Source: JAWLEV01 sp046538105 | Lineage (GTDB): Bacteria > Chloroflexota > Anaerolineae > UBA1429 | Reading direction: 5' to 3' | DNA: 64,000 nt | Assembly: GCA_046538105.1 (NCBI GenBank) | Contig: JBKHJO010000005.1 | Coordinates: 17,832-81,831, forward strand | Shown here: piece after piece, positions 51,822 through 60,316 of the stretch | Position numbering within the stretch: the stretch's first letter is position 1 | How the letters are laid out: the number at the start of each line of letters is the position of its first letter | Position numbers and translations under genes: made by a program | Notes under the pieces: generated by a model | What the model was told of the DNA's origin: nothing | The model's input: the letters and a program-made list of their open reading frames with translations, nothing else | Database searches by the model: none

Positions 51822-54779
51822 ATGCGTCCAAAGACTCGTCATCGGGCCACTATAGGATTCTCCTTCCTCACCCTGTGCCTCTCGCTGTCTCTTGTTTTGA
51901 TACCCGCCAATCTGGCGCTGTGGACAGCGGGATCCTTTGTCCTCACCTGTATGCTACCAGGATTCCTCCTTGGAGAGATTCTCTTTGGGGATGACGAGGC
52001 ATTGGATGTGGTGGAGAGGCTGGTGATCTATGTGGGCCTGGGATATGGGGCCATGGTGCTGGGCACGCTCCTCCTCCACTATATTCCGGGTCCCCTTTCC
52101 CCCCAAACTATTCTGGGATTTTATACCCTTCTGACCATAGCGCTTTTGATGTTCAAAAGCGGCCGGGAATCTTACGCCCCGTGGCATCTCTCCCTCTCAA
52201 ACAAGACACTAACCTGCCTGATAATCCTCATACTGCTGACCAGTTTCTTCCGCTTCACAAATCTGGGCTATTCGGAATTCCAGGGCGACGAGGGAAGAGC
52301 GCTCCTCAGGGCTGCAGAGGTACTGCAAGGAAATGACGGGGTGCTTTTCCTACATAAAAAGGGGCCCGTCGAGATACTTGTGCCGGCAACTCTTTATGCT
52401 TCCATGAAGCGCATCAACGAGGCCGCAGCCCGTTTCCCCTTCGCCCTGGCCAATCTCACCGCCCTCCTCGCCCTTTTTGCCTTGGGGCGCCGGCTGTTCC
52501 ACACGCGAACCGCTCTGCTGGCCATGGCTATCATGACCGTCGATGGTTTTTGTATCGGTTTTTCCCGCATCGTACAGTACCAGAGCGTGGTGCTCCTCAT
52601 GACCCTTTTGGCCCTCTTTTGCACTTACAGATGGTATCAGACACAAGGACGACGTTCGATCTATCTGCCAGTTGCCGCTGTCTTTGCCAGCATCGCCCTG
52701 CTCGCTCATTATGAAGGCTTTTTCATCCTGCCCGGAGCCCTCTATCTAGTCTGGCACATAGCCAAGGGCAGACGCTGGCCCCCTGGTCAGGCCGCACGAC
52801 GCTTGGCTCTCCCCATCCTGGTCGGCTGCACCATCGTGGGTATCTTTTACATTCCCTTTGCTCTACATCCCAACTTTTCGGAAACTCTGGAATATCTGAC
52901 CGATAGGCGAGTAGGCGTAGGCGACGGCATGCCCTACAACAATATCACCGACTTCTTTTTCCGGGCCAGCTATTACAATGCATCCTACTACCCCCTGTTG
53001 ATGGGAGGTCTCCTGCTCGGCACCACCCAGTTGCTCTTGCTGCGGAGGCATAAAGAACGTCCTATACGCATGGGCGTATGCATCTTCTTGAGTCTTGGAG
53101 CCTGGCTACTGATCATTCTTTTCCCTTCTTGGTGGCAGTTTGGTTCTATCAATCTGTCTGTCTTCGTTTTTCTCATCACCGGTAGCCTGCTCCTCCACGC
53201 TCCCTTATCCATAGAAGAGCGCATGCTTGCCCTCTGGTTCGGCAGTGCGGCCCTGCTCTACTTCTTTCTCATGGTCAAGGTGCATACTCATTATTATGTC
53301 GCCTTGATTCCCTGGTCACTGATCGCTGCCAAGGCCCTCTCCACCGGCTGGGACTGGCTGCACCGTCGATGTAAAATCCTCGCGCGGACGGCTGTCGTTC
53401 TTGGCATTATCCTCCTGCTCCTTTGTACATACTATGTCTATATCGTCTTTGTGCGTCATTCCATGGAATACCACCAGAACTACCCCGCCGCCAAACCACC
53501 CATCTACTGGACCCCATTCCATGAGCGTCCCCAGGGAGGCTACTTTGGCTTCCCCTACCGTACAGCCTGGAAGACCGTCGGCGGCATGTACGATGCGGGG
53601 ATATTGCAGGGAACATACGACAGTAATCAGAAGGAGCGCGTCACCAATTGGTACACCCGTGGCGCTATGCGCTGTCCACAAAGCGATTATTTCATCGTCG
53701 CCCGTGACGTGGAGGATCCCCACGAGATCATTCCCGGTGTGATCGACGGCGAATACATGCCCGCCATGGAGATCCTGCGCGATGGCGAGCCACAACTGTG
53801 GATCTTTGAGCGCGGATATGATGGCTCCCTACAAAGGTACGACCATGAGACGTACGCTGCAGACTTTGATCGACGCCTCTCGGCTCCCATCTTTCGCGTG
53901 GGCGCCCCCCTGGACGAGGTCTTTGAGCCCCCTCATCACGTGGAGGCCAGTTTCGGAGGACATTTTCAACTTGTGGGATGGGACATGAGTCCCACCATCG
54001 CCGCTCAGGGAGACAGGACGATCCTGACCCTCTACTGGCGAACCCTGAAACCGACGGCAGTCAACTACCACGTCTTTGTACACGTCGGCGAGGGGGATAC
54101 CGTAGCGCAGGAGGATAGCGTACCGCGATGCGGTCAACATCCGACCTATCGCTGGGAACAGGGAGAAGAGGTCGTGGATCGCTACCTTCTCCAAGTCTCT
54201 CCGGAAACTCCCTTGGGTACCTATCCCGTTCGTGTGGGTATGTACGATTTCATGACCAAGGATCGTCTCACCATCCGGGATATGGAAGGTCGCGAGATGG
54301 ACAGCCTCCTCCTGACTCACATGCGCATCGGCGAGCCGCAGACCGAGAGACCTGACATCACAGACGAATATGAGGCGAACCTGGGAAAAAGCGTCCGCCT
54401 CCTGGGATACGACCTCCCCGATACCCAAATACAACCCGGCGGCAATCTGTCCTTGACGCTGTACTGGGAATGTCTGGATAACATGAAAACGGATTATACA
54501 GTCTTCGTCCACCTCCTTGGGCCCGACGGGGAGATATACGGACAGAGGGATACCTTCCCCTTGAACGGTCGGCTGCCCACCACACTCTGGGTTCCCCAAG
54601 AGATCCTTTCCGATCCCTACACCATCGACGTGGCCGACGATACACCAGTGGGAAACTATTCCATCGCCATCGGCATGTACGATCTGCACAGCGGCGAGCG
54701 ACTTCCTGTATCCCGCAGTGATGGGACGCAACTCCCCGATGACCAGATCCTGTTATCTGAAGTACTCCGATATGAGTAG
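51822..54779 (+). CDS. PMT/ArnT-like membrane glycosyltransferase with two C-terminal beta modules
   Basis: 985 residues, 43 nt after its paralogue and clearly related to it throughout: NLGYSEFQGDEGRALLRAA in the first loop, then the same helix pattern. The C-terminal region carries two copies of the beta module, from about 716 and 858 (QLVGWDMSPTIAAQGDRTIL; RLLGYDLPDTQIQPGGNLSL). Both contain L-Y-W and G-M-Y signatures. The extra copy is the main difference from the previous protein. Probably a duplication within the locus with a different donor or acceptor. Confidence 0.85.
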   Translation: MRPKTRHRATIGFSFLTLCLSLSLVLIPANLALWTAGSFVLTCMLPGFLLGEILFGDDEALDVVERLVIYVGLGYGAMVLGTLLLHYIPGPLSPQTILGFYTLLTIALLMFKSGRESYAPWHLSLSNKTLTCLIILILLTSFFRFTNLGYSEFQGDEGRALLRAAEVLQGNDGVLFLHKKGPVEILVPATLYASMKRINEAAARFPFALANLTALLALFALGRRLFHTRTALLAMAIMTVDGFCIGFSRIVQYQSVVLLMTLLALFCTYRWYQTQGRRSIYLPVAAVFASIALLAHYEGFFILPGALYLVWHIAKGRRWPPGQAARRLALPILVGCTIVGIFYIPFALHPNFSETLEYLTDRRVGVGDGMPYNNITDFFFRASYYNASYYPLLMGGLLLGTTQLLLLRRHKERPIRMGVCIFLSLGAWLLIILFPSWWQFGSINLSVFVFLITGSLLLHAPLSIEERMLALWFGSAALLYFFLMVKVHTHYYVALIPWSLIAAKALSTGWDWLHRRCKILARTAVVLGIILLLLCTYYVYIVFVRHSMEYHQNYPAAKPPIYWTPFHERPQGGYFGFPYRTAWKTVGGMYDAGILQGTYDSNQKERVTNWYTRGAMRCPQSDYFIVARDVEDPHEIIPGVIDGEYMPAMEILRDGEPQLWIFERGYDGSLQRYDHETYAADFDRRLSAPIFRVGAPLDEVFEPPHHVEASFGGHFQLVGWDMSPTIAAQGDRTILTLYWRTLKPTAVNYHVFVHVGEGDTVAQEDSVPRCGQHPTYRWEQGEEVVDRYLLQVSPETPLGTYPVRVGMYDFMTKDRLTIRDMEGREMDSLLLTHMRIGEPQTERPDITDEYEANLGKSVRLLGYDLPDTQIQPGGNLSLTLYWECLDNMKTDYTVFVHLLGPDGEIYGQRDTFPLNGRLPTTLWVPQEILSDPYTIDVADDTPVGNYSIAIGMYDLHSGERLPVSRSDGTQLPDDQILLSEVLRYE

Positions 54780-55026
54780 CCCGTCGAGCCAAGAAAAAAC
54801 GGCTTTTGACTCTTCTTTCAACCCGTCGTCCATCGTAATCCGGGGTCTCATAGTGGCTGTACTGCCTGCCCTGACCCTCGCCTCCCTGGCGTTGGATGCC
54901 ACACTATATGGCAAAAAAGCAGGAAGCAGAGTCTGGTTCACCGGGGCTGGCTTCCTATACAGCACAATCTTGGCCATCAAACCAACCTCCTATTTCGTCA
55001 TCCTCCCCATGCTTATTCTGTTGTGA
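54772..55026 (+). pseudogene. Probable remnant of another PMT-like gene
   Basis: 84 codons, overlapping the end of the previous gene by 8 nt. After a short hydrophilic start come two hydrophobic segments, ending TGAGFLYSTILAIKPTSYFV and ILPMLILL. The AIKPTSYFVILP part resembles the K-P-T-x-x-x-x-L-P block in the middle of PMT-like enzymes, but the catalytic loop and all C-terminal parts are missing. I interpret it as a decayed paralogue; a short real membrane protein is possible. Confidence 0.45.
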
Positions 55027-55320
55027 ACTCGGGATTGGGATATTTCCGCGCCCCTTCAGAATCTGACGGTGCTGGCCCGGCGGCTTCTTGCCATTGGAGG
55101 CTGTAGCAAACGTTGCTACCTCCGTTTATGATTCTGGCGGCACTGGGAACGGTAGAACTGGTCAAGAATGCAGTCAGCCACTTTCTTTCCAACGGGTTCT
55201 TTGCCCAAAGTTGGTCGTAGTAGATGAGAGTGGTATCATCACTACTCAATGGAGAGCGGGTATATGCTCCTTCGATTGAGAAAAGAACAGAACGATTAGT
55301 ATTTGATTGATTACGCACCC
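55027..55320 (+). other. Gene-free gap with a hairpin
   Basis: No plus-strand gene. A hairpin with GTAGCAA (55103-55109) and TTGCTAC (55113-55119), extended by GGAG/CTCC, lies near the middle. A minus-strand open frame (55013-55318) shows no familiar motif and I consider it doubtful. Probably decay debris between paralogues. Confidence 0.4.
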
Positions 55321-57717
55321 ATGAATTTATGGAAAGAGCATATAAGGGATGAATTGAAAAAGCCAGCGATCATAGTCCTGATTATTGTCCTGGCTCTCTC
55401 CCTCTTCCTCCGCCTTTATGCCATAGATGTTTTTCTCGCTGGCGACGAGACCAAGTGGATCTGCCGCAGCATCAATTTCCATAACGCCCTTGTAAACGGG
55501 GATTGGTCCTCCACCTATCAATCGGAGCACCCCGGTGTGATGACCATGTGGACGGGAACTCTGGCCGTTTCCTTGGATGAGGCCGGAGAATGGGTTGGGT
55601 TATGTTCAAGTACGGGGGGCGACAAACTCACCCGCGTGGATGACAGGGCGACGTTATTACGCCTGCCGTCACTTATCTCTCAAGCCAGACGCCTCCTCGC
55701 TGTCGTCAGCTGGCTTGGCATCGTCGTCCTCTTTTTTCTTTTACAAAAACTGCTTGATCAAAAGGTAGCCCTGCTCGCCACGACACTGATCGCCCTCGAT
55801 CCCTTTTACCTGGCCCTGTCCCGCGTCCTCCATCTGGACGCCCTCCTCACTACCTTTATGACCCTCTCGATGGTTAGTCTATTGATATACGAACTGCGAG
55901 ATCGTCGACGGAGGTATCTCTACCTTTCGGGTATCATGTGTGGATTGGCCATAGCCAACAAGTCACCCGCTCTTTTTCTCCTCCCCTTCACAGCCATGGT
56001 CCTTGCCATCAAAACGCTGCGTGGAAAAAAGAACAACCGTCCCCCGCGTCTCAAAGAGGCACTGCACACCATGATCGTATGGAGCATCGTCGCCGGGGCT
56101 GTCGTTCTCTTATTATGGCCCTCCTTGTGGGTGGACCCCGTGGAAACCTTGAAGAGCGTCTTGCGAGCAGCCATAGAGTATGCCGAGGAGCCCCACGGCA
56201 ACTCGAACTTTTTCTGGTTTGCCATACGGCCCGATCCGGGCCCGGCCTTCTATCCCGTCGCCTGGCTGTTCCGCACCACCCCCTGGGTCATGGTGGGTTT
56301 GATACTCTTGATAATGAAAATGATCCGCCAGAAAGACTACGAACAGAGTATCACTTTTATGCTGCTCTTTCCCCTCCTGTACGTCCTCTTTATGACCACG
56401 GGGGCCAAGAAATTCGACAGATACCTGCTCCCCGTCATCCCCACAATGAACGTGCTTGCCGCCTTGGGATGGATATGGGGACTGCAACAGGTGATCCAAA
56501 AGGGCTCCTTTTACCTACATGCTCCCGCTTTACTCTCCGGGTTTTTGGCCATCACACAACTGGCCTTGATCTGGCCTACACAACCCTACTATTTTTCCTA
56601 CTATAATCCCCTTCTTGGGGGGGCACGGACGGCCACCAGGATCCTCCTCGTCGGCTGGGGAGAGGGGATGGAAAAGGCCGCCGCTTACCTCAACGATAAA
56701 CCAGGGGCGGAGGAATTCCACGTCAATACCGCACACATCTCCCAGTTGGCCCCCTTTTTCAAGGGCCATACAAGCAGCGCCTCAGAACTCGATCTCGCCG
56801 AATCGGACTACTATGTTTTCTACTGGAACACCATCCAGCGTCGGCGCGAGCCAGAGGTCCTGAACCGCTTCTATGGCATCGAGGAACCGGAGCATATTGT
56901 ACGCGTGAATGGCATCGATTACGTCTGGATCTATCCCAACACCCTCTACCGCCCCGTGATTGACTATCTCGAGGAGAAGGCTGACCATGATCAAGATGTC
57001 GTGCTTACCGACGTCAATACCGCCCTCACGCGCCAATATGAGGGCCCCCTCAACCTGGTCGCCGTCGATGGCGCCCAGACAGAAGATAACATCGTACAGA
57101 AACTCTCCCAGGTTACCACGGGGCGGCAAAGGGTATGGTTCCTGACCTTCCCAGAGACGCCTGGCGATCCCCGGCAACTCGTCCGTCGTCACCTGGAACA
57201 GCAGGCACAACCCGTGCAGAAGATAACCTTCGAGGGCACGGTTCTGGAGTGTTTCGAACTCGGCGACCGGGCCCATCTCACCCTCCCCACGCCGACAGTA
57301 CAGCGAGAGGTCCGCCTTGGGGAAAAGATCCACCTGATCGGCTATGATCTTCCTCAGAAAACCATCACCGAAGGTGAACCTCTGACGGTGCGCCTCTATT
57401 GGCGCACAGAGGCCCCGCTGGACACAAGCTATACCGTCTTTGTCCACCTGCTGGGTCCAGACAGTGCCCGATACGGACAAAAGGACAACATCCCTCAAAA
57501 CGGGACGCGCCCAACCGACATCTGGCTTGCGGATGAGACCATCGTCGACGAATATCGTATCGACGTGGCAAAGGACGCTCCCCCCGGTGACTATATCCTG
57601 GTCGTGGGCATGTACGATTGGGAGACGGGTGAACGCCTTCCCGCCTGGGAGGGCCAGAGTCACCTGGAAGAGAATTGCATCCCGATAGAAGGATTACAGA
57701 AAAAAGAGACCCCATGA
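55321..57717 (+). CDS. PMT/ArnT-like membrane glycosyltransferase with one C-terminal beta module
   Basis: 798 residues from the ATG at 55321 (an upstream TTG at 55303 is possible). First-loop motif FLAGDETKWICRS; helix pattern and GLAIANKSPALFLLPF mark the PMT family. After a soluble middle part the single beta module starts near 669 (HLIGYDLPQKTITEGEPLTV, then VRLYWRT, VFVHLLGP and GMYDW). Less similar to the previous two paralogues than these are to each other. Its stop overlaps the lipoprotein gene start by 4 nt. Confidence 0.82.
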   Translation: MNLWKEHIRDELKKPAIIVLIIVLALSLFLRLYAIDVFLAGDETKWICRSINFHNALVNGDWSSTYQSEHPGVMTMWTGTLAVSLDEAGEWVGLCSSTGGDKLTRVDDRATLLRLPSLISQARRLLAVVSWLGIVVLFFLLQKLLDQKVALLATTLIALDPFYLALSRVLHLDALLTTFMTLSMVSLLIYELRDRRRRYLYLSGIMCGLAIANKSPALFLLPFTAMVLAIKTLRGKKNNRPPRLKEALHTMIVWSIVAGAVVLLLWPSLWVDPVETLKSVLRAAIEYAEEPHGNSNFFWFAIRPDPGPAFYPVAWLFRTTPWVMVGLILLIMKMIRQKDYEQSITFMLLFPLLYVLFMTTGAKKFDRYLLPVIPTMNVLAALGWIWGLQQVIQKGSFYLHAPALLSGFLAITQLALIWPTQPYYFSYYNPLLGGARTATRILLVGWGEGMEKAAAYLNDKPGAEEFHVNTAHISQLAPFFKGHTSSASELDLAESDYYVFYWNTIQRRREPEVLNRFYGIEEPEHIVRVNGIDYVWIYPNTLYRPVIDYLEEKADHDQDVVLTDVNTALTRQYEGPLNLVAVDGAQTEDNIVQKLSQVTTGRQRVWFLTFPETPGDPRQLVRRHLEQQAQPVQKITFEGTVLECFELGDRAHLTLPTPTVQREVRLGEKIHLIGYDLPQKTITEGEPLTVRLYWRTEAPLDTSYTVFVHLLGPDSARYGQKDNIPQNGTRPTDIWLADETIVDEYRIDVAKDAPPGDYILVVGMYDWETGERLPAWEGQSHLEENCIPIEGLQKKETP

Positions 57718-58085
57718 ACAAAGCAGCATCAGGACACATACCGAATCGTATAGAGGATTTTCCGCCTCCGATCATTCTGCTACTACTCGCAGCCACCATT
57801 GTCCTGAGCGCCGGCTGCGCCAAAGAAGAACAGGGCGAGGCTTATATCTATGTCGATGGCACCCGCGGCTGCAAGCATGTACCGGCCCCCGTCACCCTCT
57901 GGCAAGAGGCGGGAGCCGCCGCTGTGGGAAGTGATGCCCTAGGCGAGGTTCCCCATGGCATCAGACTTCCCATTCTGGATAAAAGTTCGCATTTTGGTAT
58001 TACGTTCTATCTTGTAGAATATGAGGGACAGAGGGGATGGATTCCCATCAATTTCACCGATACGGTTGAACCTTTCTGTGAGTGA
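57714..58085 (+). CDS. Small lipoprotein with SH3-like tail
   Basis: 123 residues; ATG overlaps the stop of the preceding glycosyltransferase gene. A lipoprotein signal ends at L-S-A-G-C35. The outer part (VPAPVTLWQEAGAAAVGSDA, VPHGIRLPILD and RGWIPINFTDTVEPFCE) has the beta pattern of a bacterial SH3 domain. It may bind wall glycan or assist the neighbouring transferases. No exact family named. Confidence 0.7.
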   Translation: MNKAASGHIPNRIEDFPPPIILLLLAATIVLSAGCAKEEQGEAYIYVDGTRGCKHVPAPVTLWQEAGAAAVGSDALGEVPHGIRLPILDKSSHFGITFYLVEYEGQRGWIPINFTDTVEPFCE

Positions 58086-58174
58086 GGGTCTGGCCCAGTA
58101 TCAGACGGCTTGATTGTCCAGCACTCTTTTGAAAAAAGTTGCGATCCTTCAGTCTTAATGAGGAGCACACTTTC

Positions 58175-60316
58175 TTGCTAAGCAAACAACTGAAGAGCAA
58201 ACGATGGCTCTATGCCCTCTTTCTCATATGCATCCTGACCTCGTTCATTATCAGAGGCACGGTCGCCATCGAGAATAAGACGAATTCCAGCGCTTTCGAT
58301 CAGCGCTCCTATCTGAATTTGGGGATGGACATCCGCGACGGACGCGGCCTCAGCGATGGTAAGCGCAATCCCCTGTTGCCGGCAATCCTTTCCCTCATCG
58401 CCGAGCGAGACTGGCCCTATTATACAAAGGCCAAATTCCTGAATCTGGGCTTTAGCGTCGTCTGCCTTTTGCTCGTCTTCGAGTTGGGTCGCCGCTGGTT
58501 CAACCCTACCACGGGAGCCCTGACAGCGGGCCTGCTGAGTCTCAATCCTCCCTTCCTCCACGTCTCGTCCCTCGTCATGGCAGAACCACTGCTGATGATC
58601 GCCACGCTATCCAGCTGGTATCTGATGTGGAAGACGTTGAAAAAGCCCCTTCAAGAGCGCCCTTGGTACGCCATAGCCGCCGGTGCCGCTACCGGCATGG
58701 CCTATATGACCAAGGCCACCGCCCTGCAGATGGTGCCCGCCTTTGGACTCACGGCCCTTCTCACCTATCGGGGTGAATGGTGGAAGCGAAAAGAGATATG
58801 GCTTTTTGTTATCGCCTGGATCATCGTCTGCATGCCCCTGCTGACATTTAATATGCGCAAGTATCAGAATCCCCTATATAACTATAATTACAAACACGAG
58901 ATTTTCCTCGATAGTCCCACCGAGCGTCACTTTGCCGACATCAGCGAGGCCCCCACCCTCCAGACCTATATCGCCGAACATACGTGGGCAGAGATGGCCC
59001 ACCGCCTTTGGTACGGCCTTCGCGAGGTTACACGGATCCTCTTCCGTGCCCTGGCCCCTGTGTCGCCCCTCGCTTCTTCGGCAGACGCCTTCCCTGGCCA
59101 ATCCGAGATAATATGGCTCACCGCCTGGTTGGGACTGTTCATCTTTATATTCTCACAAAGAAAAAGGCTGAAACCTGAACTCGATTTTGCCAGTCCCCGC
59201 TTTATACTTCCCGGTCTCATGCTGATACTATCCCTGATTCCTCTGGGATGGTTCGTACAGGCATCCAATGTAGGTCCCAGATTCATCGTCCTGTTCCATC
59301 CCATCATCTACATCCTGGTTATCGGCACCCTGTACACTCTATCCTCCCGCCTCCAGACCGAGGGAACGATCTCGCCGGTCTGGCAAAAGACCAAGGCGTG
59401 GGGCACACCTGGGATACTGGTGGGCTTGATACTGTGGGCAGGGATAGGCGCCTTTCGAGTCTTCCCAGACATCAGTGGACACCCCGTAAAAATAGATCGA
59501 GAGGCCAACGCCCGGGGCCAGGCAGTATTGGAATGGCTGGAGAATGGAACCCCCTATGGCACCCGCATCCTCTGGGGGCCAAGCTACACCCTGCCCAGTT
59601 GGATCTATGAGCGGCGTCTGAGCTTCAAAGATGTACCCTCCAAAGCGAAGGAATGGCAAGATATCAACGCCTTCGCCGAGGATCAGAGGCTGGATTATGC
59701 CATTGTCGACTGGACCATGATACAGAGGCGCCAGGAGGCCTTTTCCCCCTATTTCGACTTTGACTACCCCTATATCACCATCGTAGAGTTTCCCCCGACG
59801 TGGGCCCTGACCTTGCCCTACGACGGGTTCCCCAGCAACTGGGCCGTGTTCCGCCTGCCTGAATCCAGCCCCCTCGAACACGAGATGTCGGCCACCCTGG
59901 GCGATGCCATTGGGCTCATCGGTTACGAAATACATCCCACAACCCTCCAGCCGGGACAGTCCACGTACGTTACCCTCTACTGGCGCGCCCTCGAGGATAT
60001 GAACAAGAACTATTCCGTGTTCGTACATGTACTGGACGGAGAAGGAAATGTGGTGACCCAATCGGACGGCTTTCCTCTGGAGGATCGCTATCCGACGAGT
60101 CAGTGGCAGCGCGAGCAACTTCTTGGGGATCGCCATACCCTATCCGTTCCGGCAAATACCCCTCCGGGCACCTATCGCTTTGCCGCGGGGATGTATCTTT
60201 TAGAGACTATGGAACGCCTTGATGTCGTAGAAGAGGAAAAGGAATCCGTCTCTCAAGACCAAATCCTTCTTCCCGTTCCCTTGACTGTCGCAAAAGAGCA
60301 TGTTGAAGACAAATAG
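58175..60316 (+). CDS. PMT/ArnT-like membrane glycosyltransferase with one C-terminal beta module
   Basis: 713 residues from the TTG at 58175, which follows GAGGAG at 9 nt; an in-frame TTG at 58139 lacks a ribosome site. SSAFDQRSYLNLGMDIRDGRG occupies the first outer loop; the motif is D-Q rather than D-E. GMAYMTKATALQMVPA is the middle family block. One beta module follows from about 579 (GLIGYEIHPTTLQPGQSTYV, LYWRAL, VFVHVLDG, GMYLL). It ends by overlapping the next transferase by 17 nt. Confidence 0.8.
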   Translation: MLSKQLKSKRWLYALFLICILTSFIIRGTVAIENKTNSSAFDQRSYLNLGMDIRDGRGLSDGKRNPLLPAILSLIAERDWPYYTKAKFLNLGFSVVCLLLVFELGRRWFNPTTGALTAGLLSLNPPFLHVSSLVMAEPLLMIATLSSWYLMWKTLKKPLQERPWYAIAAGAATGMAYMTKATALQMVPAFGLTALLTYRGEWWKRKEIWLFVIAWIIVCMPLLTFNMRKYQNPLYNYNYKHEIFLDSPTERHFADISEAPTLQTYIAEHTWAEMAHRLWYGLREVTRILFRALAPVSPLASSADAFPGQSEIIWLTAWLGLFIFIFSQRKRLKPELDFASPRFILPGLMLILSLIPLGWFVQASNVGPRFIVLFHPIIYILVIGTLYTLSSRLQTEGTISPVWQKTKAWGTPGILVGLILWAGIGAFRVFPDISGHPVKIDREANARGQAVLEWLENGTPYGTRILWGPSYTLPSWIYERRLSFKDVPSKAKEWQDINAFAEDQRLDYAIVDWTMIQRRQEAFSPYFDFDYPYITIVEFPPTWALTLPYDGFPSNWAVFRLPESSPLEHEMSATLGDAIGLIGYEIHPTTLQPGQSTYVTLYWRALEDMNKNYSVFVHVLDGEGNVVTQSDGFPLEDRYPTSQWQREQLLGDRHTLSVPANTPPGTYRFAAGMYLLETMERLDVVEEEKESVSQDQILLPVPLTVAKEHVEDK

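Noticed and set aside
53829..54731. 300-codon minus-strand frame inside the second PMT-like gene
   Set aside because: Antisense shadow over the repeated beta modules; similar shadows (56782-57663, 59339-60136) appear over the other modules, which reflects codon bias.
55013..55318. Minus-strand frame of 101 codons in the gap before the third PMT-like gene
   Set aside because: No motif, no clear ribosome site and it contains a hairpin; kept only as part of the gap description.
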